DNA of 11,133 nt from positions 1 through 11,133 of the forward strand of contig CAJBHN010000096.1 in the NCBI GenBank assembly GCA_903952805.1. The letters run 5' to 3'. Positions 1-5,299 of the stretch are shown here, one piece after another. The position numbers and the translations under genes are program-made. The DNA is from an uncultured Myxococcales bacterium (lineage in GTDB: Bacteria; Myxococcota; UBA727; VGSZ01). The first letter of the stretch is position 1. Each line of letters opens with the position of its first letter. The notes beneath the pieces were generated by a model, which saw only the letters and a list, made by a program, of their open reading frames with translations, was not told where the DNA came from and did no database searches.

Positions 1-75
1 GAAGGAGAAGGAGAAGGCGAAGGCGAAGGAGAAGGCGAAGGCGAAGGAGAAGGCGAAGGCGAAGGAGAAGGCGAA
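1..75 (+). repeat. GAAGGN hexamer repeat encoding Glu-Gly linker
   Basis: Twelve consecutive GAAGGN units plus a final GAA, running off the left edge. From base 7 the wobble base follows the order A,C,C repeatedly, so the array is also an 18-base higher-order repeat. It encodes an (EG)n spacer of the kind common in myxobacterial-type exported proteins. Confidence 0.95.
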
Positions 76-1227
76 CCCACCACGCTCGGCTGTGCTGCCG
101 GCGCCATCGAAGGACGCTTCGGCACGTTGACGGGCATCGTCACCTGCAGTGGACGGTGGACGAAGTCCGGGCTGCATCTGAACAAGAGCACCGAGCCCAA
201 CCGCCGCGATGGCGAGTTTGCGACCGCCGCCGACCTGTGCGCTGCGGATTGGCACATCTGCCAGTCGGTCACCGAGGTCGACGAGGAACTCGACGGCCAG
301 CCCTGTTCGCCAAGCGAGCCTGGATTCTTCGCCAGCCAGCAGGCCACCGTGGGCAACAGCACCTGCACCGCCGACCGCTTCGGCGCCAACGACGTCGCTG
401 GCTGCGCCAATGACACTTCGCAGGCCAATACATTTCCGTCGGTGGATTGCGGAGCCATGACGAGGCTGGTGGGCAACGACTGCCTCGATGGCTGGACCTG
501 CGGCAACTCGCGGGCTGAATCCCTCGAGCTGGTCCACAGCGGCCCCGACGGTGGCGTGCTGTGCTGCCAGGACGATGCACCGGGCCGAGGCTGTGGCACC
601 ACCAGCACCATCACGCTGACCGCCGAGGCCGACGCCGTGCTCGACGTGATGAATCCATCGAGGTCGCGCGGCAACAGCCCGGCAATGGTTGTGCAGCATG
701 GCACGTTTGAATCACTGGCCCGCTTCACCGACGATCGCCTCGCCGACGCCGCCATCAGGAACGCCAGGCTGACGCTGCCGGTGACGCTGCCGGTGACAAA
801 CGGCACTGGCACCATCGAGGTGTCGACGACGACCAGCGACTGGACGGAATTCCGCGACGACTGCCGGGTGGTCGGCGGCGCGGATACAGTTAACGGGTGC
901 GACGGCACCGCTGACGGCGTCAGCTGGGCGGGTCCCGATCCGTCGACCGACGGATCGACATCGCAGTCACCGTGGCCAGTTGACACGACGGGCGGCGGTC
1001 CTCCCCTGCGTGCGGCCTTGGCCACCGCCATCGTGACCAGCACTGGAGCGGTGGCGGACGTTGACACCATGGCCGCCATGTTCAGCGGCATCGAGGGTGG
1101 CGACGTCAATCCGCTGCGCCTCACGCTGCGGCTGAGAGGCCTGGCGGACACCGGGGAGCTGACCCTCGGCACCCGCGAAGGCGGGCAGCCGGCCAGGCTG
1201 ACGCTGCAGCGCTGCGTGAACCGCTGA
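1..1227 (+). CDS. Secreted Cys-rich protein with GEGEGE linker and DNRLRE-like domain (3' part)
   Basis: The frame is open from base 1 and ends at TGA 1225-1227, so the gene begins outside the window; the TTG at 127 is only an internal codon. The visible 408 residues start with an acidic Glu-Gly linker (residues 1-25). A Cys-rich segment follows (about 43-198, including a CC pair), probably disulfide-bonded outside the cytoplasm and not a family I can name. The last part (about 203-402) has the order typical of DNRLRE/CBM96-like domains: an ADAVLD start, an N-x-S-x-x-x-G-N-S-P turn, an ARF strand, an ARLTLPV strand, and near the end a T-R-E-G-G-Q-P-A-R-L-T-L strand. Such domains are found in extracellular proteins and some bind polysaccharide; the ligand here is unknown. 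The function as a surface or secreted protein is an inference. No C-terminal membrane anchor is present. Confidence 0.75.
   Translation, partial: EGEGEGEGEGEGEGEGEGEGEGEGEPTTLGCAAGAIEGRFGTLTGIVTCSGRWTKSGLHLNKSTEPNRRDGEFATAADLCAADWHICQSVTEVDEELDGQPCSPSEPGFFASQQATVGNSTCTADRFGANDVAGCANDTSQANTFPSVDCGAMTRLVGNDCLDGWTCGNSRAESLELVHSGPDGGVLCCQDDAPGRGCGTTSTITLTAEADAVLDVMNPSRSRGNSPAMVVQHGTFESLARFTDDRLADAAIRNARLTLPVTLPVTNGTGTIEVSTTTSDWTEFRDDCRVVGGADTVNGCDGTADGVSWAGPDPSTDGSTSQSPWPVDTTGGGPPLRAALATAIVTSTGAVADVDTMAAMFSGIEGGDVNPLRLTLRLRGLADTGELTLGTREGGQPARLTLQRCVNR
770..797 (+). repeat. 12-base tandem duplication in coding sequence
   Basis: TGACGCTGCCGG occurs at 770-781 and again at 782-793, followed by TGAC of a third copy. 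It is in frame and encodes LTLPVTLPVT within a beta strand of the DNRLRE-like domain, consistent with a slippage duplication. Confidence 0.9.
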
Positions 1228-1310
1228 CCGTCAGCGCGACGAGCGCGGCGCGTGAGCGCGCGGGCGTGGGCAGCCCCGGGCACCGGTGGGGCCACACCAC
1301 GGCCGACAAC

Positions 1311-1330
1311 GGCAGATGACGGCAGATGAC
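1311..1330 (+). repeat. 10-base perfect tandem duplication upstream of ABC ATPase gene
   Basis: GGCAGATGAC is repeated exactly twice, back to back, in the 133-base gap between the first gene and the ABC ATPase. Each copy contains an ATG. The first (1316) is in frame with the ATPase and the second (1326) is not. Otherwise the gap (1228-1360) shows GC-rich sequence with no clear terminator or promoter. Confidence 0.9.
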
Positions 1331-1360
1331 GACGACGTCCGGCTGTGCGATCACGGTCCC

Positions 1361-2383
1361 ATGTCTGCTGGCCCCGTTCACGACGCCGTCTCCGCCACCG
1401 GTCTCACCAAGCGCTTCGGCGGTGTGCAGGCCGTGCGCGGCATCTCGCTGACCGTGCCGGCCGGGGCCCGCTTTGGCCTCATCGGCCAAAACGGGGCGGG
1501 CAAGACGACGTTCATCAAGATGATGTTGGGCATCTGCCGCCACGACGAGGGCAGCATCCGCGTGTTGGGATCTGATCCCGAAGACGTCTCGGTCCGTCGT
1601 CGCATCGGCTATCTGCCCGAACGCCTGGCGATTCCACCGTCGTTTTCGGCGCTGGCCTTCCTCGACAGCGTCGCCCGCTACAAGGGCATCGCCGCCGAAC
1701 GTCGACGAGGAGAGTGCCGGGACCTGCTGCAGCTCGTGGGTCTGGAAGAAAGCGCCTGGGACCGCAAGACCGGCGGCTACTCCAAAGGCATGCGCCAACG
1801 CACCGGCCTGGCCGCGGCCCTGGTGGGCAAGCCCGACCTGCTCGTGCTGGATGAACCCACCGATGGCATCGACCCGATGGGGCGTCGACAAATTCGCGAC
1901 GTCATCCTCGACGTCGCCAAGGGCGGCGCCACGCTGTTTTTGAACTCACATCTGCTGCAAGAAACCGAAAAGGTCTGCGACCACGTCGCTGTCTTGCACC
2001 AGGGTCAGGTCGTGGTGGCCGGAGCCCTGTCGGTGCTGCAACGCAAAGACAGCTTTCGCGTGGCCTTTCGCCGGCCCGATGCCGCAGCCCTCGTCGCCGT
2101 CGCCAACGAGCAGGGCTTCGTCGTCGACGACAGCCACGAGCGCGACGCCGGCCACCACCACCACGACGCCGACCGACTCGTCACCCGCTTCACCGGCACC
2201 GACGCCGGCGCCCTGTCACAGGCCCTGGCCCGGGCCATCGGCGCTGGCCTCGTCGTCGTCGAGGTGGCCCCCGAACTCGTGGAGCTCGAGACCATCTTGA
2301 TGCGCTCGATGGCCCCGGCCGGCGGCGCGCCGACGACGCCGACGACGACGACGACGACGACGACCGACGGAGCCCGCCCATGA
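1361..2383 (+). CDS. ABC-2 type exporter, ATP-binding subunit
   Basis: ATPase subunit that powers an ABC-2 (exporter-type) membrane transporter; the substrate cannot be told. All nucleotide-binding motifs are visible, counting from the ATG at 1361: Walker A GQNGAGKT (42-49), the IGYLPE region in the Q-loop position (82-87, common in this subfamily), signature YSKGM (140-144), Walker B LLVLDEP (160-166), D-loop GIDP (169-172) and switch His197. I chose ATG 1361 because family proteins begin shortly before the LTKRFG strand; in-frame GTG 1286 and ATG 1316 are possible, and none has a good ribosome binding site. The 340-residue length is normal. The stop overlaps the permease start (ATGA, 2380-2383), indicating coupled translation. 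Oddities lie in the C-terminal regulatory part: four consecutive His (265-268) and a Thr-rich tail from an ACG repeat. Confidence 0.93.
   Translation: MSAGPVHDAVSATGLTKRFGGVQAVRGISLTVPAGARFGLIGQNGAGKTTFIKMMLGICRHDEGSIRVLGSDPEDVSVRRRIGYLPERLAIPPSFSALAFLDSVARYKGIAAERRRGECRDLLQLVGLEESAWDRKTGGYSKGMRQRTGLAAALVGKPDLLVLDEPTDGIDPMGRRQIRDVILDVAKGGATLFLNSHLLQETEKVCDHVAVLHQGQVVVAGALSVLQRKDSFRVAFRRPDAAALVAVANEQGFVVDDSHERDAGHHHHDADRLVTRFTGTDAGALSQALARAIGAGLVVVEVAPELVELETILMRSMAPAGGAPTTPTTTTTTTTDGARP
2341..2364 (+). repeat. (GAC)8 triplet tract, read as poly-Thr
   Basis: Eight perfect GAC triplets near the 3' end of the ABC ATPase gene. The reading frame takes them as ACG, giving eight consecutive Thr just before the C-terminus. 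Length changes by multiples of three would only alter this tail. The tract lies close upstream of the permease ribosome binding site. Confidence 0.95.
2369..2372 (+). promoter_or_regulatory. Ribosome binding site of ABC permease gene
   Basis: GGAG ends seven bases before ATG 2380. It sits inside the end of the ATPase gene and supports the ATGA-overlap start. Confidence 0.6.
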
Positions 2384-3231
2384 TTCCCCTGAGCCCCACC
2401 ACCATCGGCGCCGTCGCCCGCGATGTCTTGAAAGAGGCCACCAGCAGCAAGATGATGCTGGCATTGCTGTTGACCATTGGCCTCTTCCTGCTGGCGCTGA
2501 CCCTGTCCCTCGACCTCGACGTCGTCGACGGCGCCCTGGCCGGCAGCCGCATCTTTGGTCGGGCCGCGGGTACCGCCATCGTGCCCGTCGACGTCTTTTT
2601 GCGGCCGGCCTTTCAAGCCCTCGCCTGGGTCACGTTCTACGTCGGCCTGTTGTTTGGCATCGTCGCCACCGCCGACATCGCGCCACGCTTGCTGCAGCCC
2701 GGTCGCGTCGAGCATCTGTTGGCCCTGCCCATCCGTCGCGTCGAGCTCGTCATCGGCACCTACCTCGGCGTGTGCGCCATCTGCGCCATCGCCACCGTCT
2801 TTGCCGTCGGTGGCGTCAGCCTGGTGCTCTTTGCCAAGGCCAAGATGGTGACGGTGGCCCCCGCCGCCGGCGCCGCCATGGCCTTTGTCGCCTTCGCCGC
2901 CATCTACGGGGTCATGATGGCCGTGGGCGTGCTGTTTCGCTCGGCCGCGCTGTCGGCGGGGGCTGGCCTTCTGACCTACATCATGGGGGTCGCTGTCTCC
3001 GAGAAAAACGTGATGCTGATGTGGACCACCAACAAGCCGCTGCGGACCGTGCTCGAGGTCGTCAGCGCCCCCATACCCAACCTGCGCGCCCTCGCCGACG
3101 TCGGTGCCGGCGCTGCCGCCGGCGAAGCCGTGGCCCTGCAGGCGGTGCTGCCCATGGTCGGTGGTGCCGCAGCCTTTGCGGCCTGCGGCGTGCTGCTCGC
3201 CGCCGCCATCGTGCAGTCGCGGGATTATTGA
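2380..3231 (+). CDS. ABC-2 type exporter, membrane permease subunit
   Basis: Integral membrane partner of the ATPase encoded just upstream. The 283 residues contain about six hydrophobic segments (roughly 25-46, 78-99, 121-152, 157-184, 186-207 and 254-278). Between the second and third lies the conserved ABC-2 loop with the pattern GRVEHLLALPIRRVELVIGTYLG (108-130 region), which corresponds to the coupling and amphipathic helix of these permeases. The start ATG overlaps the ATPase stop and has a GGAG ribosome binding site. Such two-gene exporters move drugs, lipids, polysaccharides or polypeptides; no substrate gene is adjacent, so the cargo remains open. Identification as an ABC-2 permease rests on topology, the loop motif and the gene pairing. 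Confidence 0.87.
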   Translation: MIPLSPTTIGAVARDVLKEATSSKMMLALLLTIGLFLLALTLSLDLDVVDGALAGSRIFGRAAGTAIVPVDVFLRPAFQALAWVTFYVGLLFGIVATADIAPRLLQPGRVEHLLALPIRRVELVIGTYLGVCAICAIATVFAVGGVSLVLFAKAKMVTVAPAAGAAMAFVAFAAIYGVMMAVGVLFRSAALSAGAGLLTYIMGVAVSEKNVMLMWTTNKPLRTVLEVVSAPIPNLRALADVGAGAAAGEAVALQAVLPMVGGAAAFAACGVLLAAAIVQSRDY

Positions 3232-3237
3232 GATGCT

Positions 3238-3273
3238 GTCGTCGTTGTCGTCGTTGTCGTCGTTGTCGTCGTC
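3238..3273 (+). repeat. 9-base GTCGTCGTT tandem repeat between permease and mutL
   Basis: Three perfect copies of GTCGTCGTT (3238-3264) followed by GTCGTCGTC, occupying half of the 69-base gap and ending about 12 bases before the mutL ribosome binding site. A short inverted repeat, CGCGC-T-GCGCG, lies directly after it. Confidence 0.93.
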
Positions 3274-3284
3274 GCGCGCTGCGC

Positions 3285-3290
3285 GTGAGA
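3285..3290 (+). promoter_or_regulatory. Probable ribosome binding site of mutL
   Basis: GAGAGG lies ten bases before GTG 3301. It is the only purine-rich stretch near the start and supports this GTG, which also gives the N-terminus expected of MutL. Confidence 0.45.
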
Positions 3291-3300
3291 GGCTCAACCC

Positions 3301-5256
3301 GTGGGCGTGATCGCGGTGTTGCCCAGCGCGGTGGCGGACCAGATCGCCGCTGGTGAAGTCGTCGAGCGGCCGGCCAGCGTCTGCAAGGAGCTCGTCGAAA
3401 ACGCGCTCGACGCCGGCGCCACCCGCGTCGACATCGACGTCGTCGGCGGCGGCCTCGACCGCCTGGTGGTGCAAGACGACGGCTGCGGCATGGACGACGA
3501 CGACGCCGTCTTGTGCTTCTCGCGCCACGCGACCTCCAAGATCCGCAGCGCCGACGAGCTGCTCGACCTGCACAGCTTTGGCTTTCGCGGCGAGGCGCTG
3601 GCGGCCATCTCATCGGTCTCCAAGGTCAATCTCACCACCCGCCGCGAGGGGCGCGACAGCGGCTTTCGTGTCGCCGTCGACGGCGGCCGCGTCGTGTCGG
3701 TTGGCGAGGCCGGGGCCGTCAAGGGCACCCGCGTCGACGTCACCGACCTGTTTTTCAACGTGCCGGCCCGTCGCAAATTCTTGAAGACCATGCGGACCGA
3801 GGCCGGCCACATCGAAGACGCCCTGTTGTCGGTGGCGCTGTGCAAGCCCGGCGTGGCCCTGCGCCTCACCGTCGACGGCAAGGTCGTGCTCGATCTGCCC
3901 GGCGTGCTCGCCGCCCACATCGACACGCTGGAGCACCCGGCCCGGGTCGACCGGGTGGTGCGGTGTCTGGGCAACCATTTGCGACCCCATCTGTACCCCG
4001 TGCGCGGCCAGACCGAACTCATGACCGTGACGGGCTACGTGGTGGCCCCCGTCGAGACCCGTCGGGATTTGGCGGGGGTGCACCTGAGCGTCAACGGTCG
4101 TCCCGTCGCCGACCGACAGTTGGTGCAAGCCGTGCGCGCCGCGTTTCGTACGCTGCTGGAGGTCGGCCGCCAGCCCATCGTCGCCCTCGACCTGCAGATC
4201 GATCCAGCCACCGTCGACGTCAACGTGCACCCACGCAAAGCCGAGGTGCGCTTCGCCGATCCCCGGCGCATCAGCGGCCACCTCATCTCGCTGTTGTCGG
4301 AGTTCTTGTCGACGACGCCGTGGCTGGACCGGGGTCGCAGCCAACCAACGGTATATCGCCTCCACCGACACACATCGGCCTTCGGCAGAAGCGTCGAGGA
4401 CGTCAACGTCAACGCCAACGTCGACGACGTCGTTGCCAACGACGTCGGCAACGTCGGCAGCACCGACGTCGGCAGCGATGTCGGCAGCGACGTCGGCCAG
4501 GCCCACCGGGATCGAATCCGGGCCGCCCTCGCCCGCTTCAACACCAGCCATGGCCCCGCAGCAGCACAGCCGGCGGCCCCAACGCCGCCCACCATGCAGG
4601 AAGCAGCGAGGCTGGCGTCGCCGTCATTGCCGACGCTGGCGTCGGTGCCCGGTCGGGGCGGGGCCACGTCGTTTGCGGCGTTGCGGGTGGTGGGTCAGGT
4701 GGGAGGCACCTACCTGATCCTCGACGGACCCGATGGCATGGTCGTCATCGACCAGCACGCCGCCCACGAACGGGTCGTGTTTGAGCGCCTGCGCGCCCGT
4801 CGACACACGGACCTGTCCCAGCCCAGCCAACCGCTGCTGTTGCCGCTGACCATCGAACTGTCGGCCAGCGAACGGGCCTCCCTCGACGACGACGACCTCC
4901 GCGCCGAATTGCTGCGCTTTGGCATCGACATCGACGGCTTCGCCCACACCACCGCGCTGGTGCGGGCCCTGCCCCCCGGCCTCGACGGGCGCAAGGCCCA
5001 GGCCATCGTCAGAGACGTCCTCGCCGAGCTGCACAGCCATGGCACCCGGCACACCCTCGACGAACGAGTCGATGCCGTCTGCGCCCGCCTCGCCTGCCAC
5101 GCCGCCGTCCGCGCCGGCGACACCCTCGCCCCCGTGCAGGTGCGGGCCCTGCTCGACGACCTCGACGCCATCGACCTCGGCGCCCACTGCCCCCACGGCC
5201 GCCCCGTGGTGCGCACCCTCGACTACACCGAGCTGGCCGAGTGGTTCGATCGCTGA
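3301..5256 (+). CDS. mutL: DNA mismatch repair protein MutL, endonuclease type
   Basis: MutL couples mismatch recognition by MutS to strand incision and repair. The GTG start gives the standard VLPSAVADQIAAGEVVERPA N-terminus. GHKL ATPase motifs are intact: E30 and N34 in KELVENALDAGA, DDGCGM (59-64), RHATSKI (75-81), GFRGEAL (94-100), and VNVHPRK near 307-313. The C-terminal domain carries the nuclease set: DQHA-x2-E-x4-E (484-495), AC (598-599) in the ACR-motif position, CPHGRP (630-635), and FDR as the final three residues in the FxR position. QPLLLP (510-515) matches the sliding-clamp motif known from Bacillus MutL. This is therefore expected to be a nicking MutL, as in bacteria lacking MutH. 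Length (651) is normal. The interdomain linker (about 365-400) is an Asp/Val/Asn/Gly repeat encoded by GAC/GTC triplets. mutS is not in the window. Confidence 0.97.
   Translation: MGVIAVLPSAVADQIAAGEVVERPASVCKELVENALDAGATRVDIDVVGGGLDRLVVQDDGCGMDDDDAVLCFSRHATSKIRSADELLDLHSFGFRGEALAAISSVSKVNLTTRREGRDSGFRVAVDGGRVVSVGEAGAVKGTRVDVTDLFFNVPARRKFLKTMRTEAGHIEDALLSVALCKPGVALRLTVDGKVVLDLPGVLAAHIDTLEHPARVDRVVRCLGNHLRPHLYPVRGQTELMTVTGYVVAPVETRRDLAGVHLSVNGRPVADRQLVQAVRAAFRTLLEVGRQPIVALDLQIDPATVDVNVHPRKAEVRFADPRRISGHLISLLSEFLSTTPWLDRGRSQPTVYRLHRHTSAFGRSVEDVNVNANVDDVVANDVGNVGSTDVGSDVGSDVGQAHRDRIRAALARFNTSHGPAAAQPAAPTPPTMQEAARLASPSLPTLASVPGRGGATSFAALRVVGQVGGTYLILDGPDGMVVIDQHAAHERVVFERLRARRHTDLSQPSQPLLLPLTIELSASERASLDDDDLRAELLRFGIDIDGFAHTTALVRALPPGLDGRKAQAIVRDVLAELHSHGTRHTLDERVDAVCARLACHAAVRAGDTLAPVQVRALLDDLDAIDLGAHCPHGRPVVRTLDYTELAEWFDR
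4393..4500 (+). repeat. GAC/GTC-rich degenerate repeat in the mutL linker
   Basis: A run of GACGTC, AACGTC and GGCAGC-type triplets encodes a V/D/N/G/S-rich stretch with repeats such as DVGSDVGSDVG. It sits between the ATPase and C-terminal domains, where MutL proteins are naturally disordered and variable. Confidence 0.8.
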
Positions 5257-5299
5257 CGCCAGACACAGACATCCCGGCCCCGTCGCGATACCGTCGGCC

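Noticed and set aside
2153..2164. Artificial His-tag from a vector
   Set aside because: It has four His only, inside a natural coding sequence with native flanks; no vector sequence is present.
3238..3273. CRISPR-like or small-RNA interpretation of the regular repeats
   Set aside because: The units are nine bases with no spacers between them, so this is a simple tandem repeat.
2005..3573. A 522-codon minus-strand open frame opposite the ABC genes and mutL
   Set aside because: It spans three real gene segments and the intergenic repeat, and its product is low-complexity Asp/Gly/His; it is a by-product of GC-biased codons.
4919..5299. Extension of the exported-protein frame back into mutL
   Set aside because: The extra residues are Thr/Pro/Ser shadow sequence overlapping the MutL nuclease motifs, whereas ATG 5300 gives a proper signal peptide.
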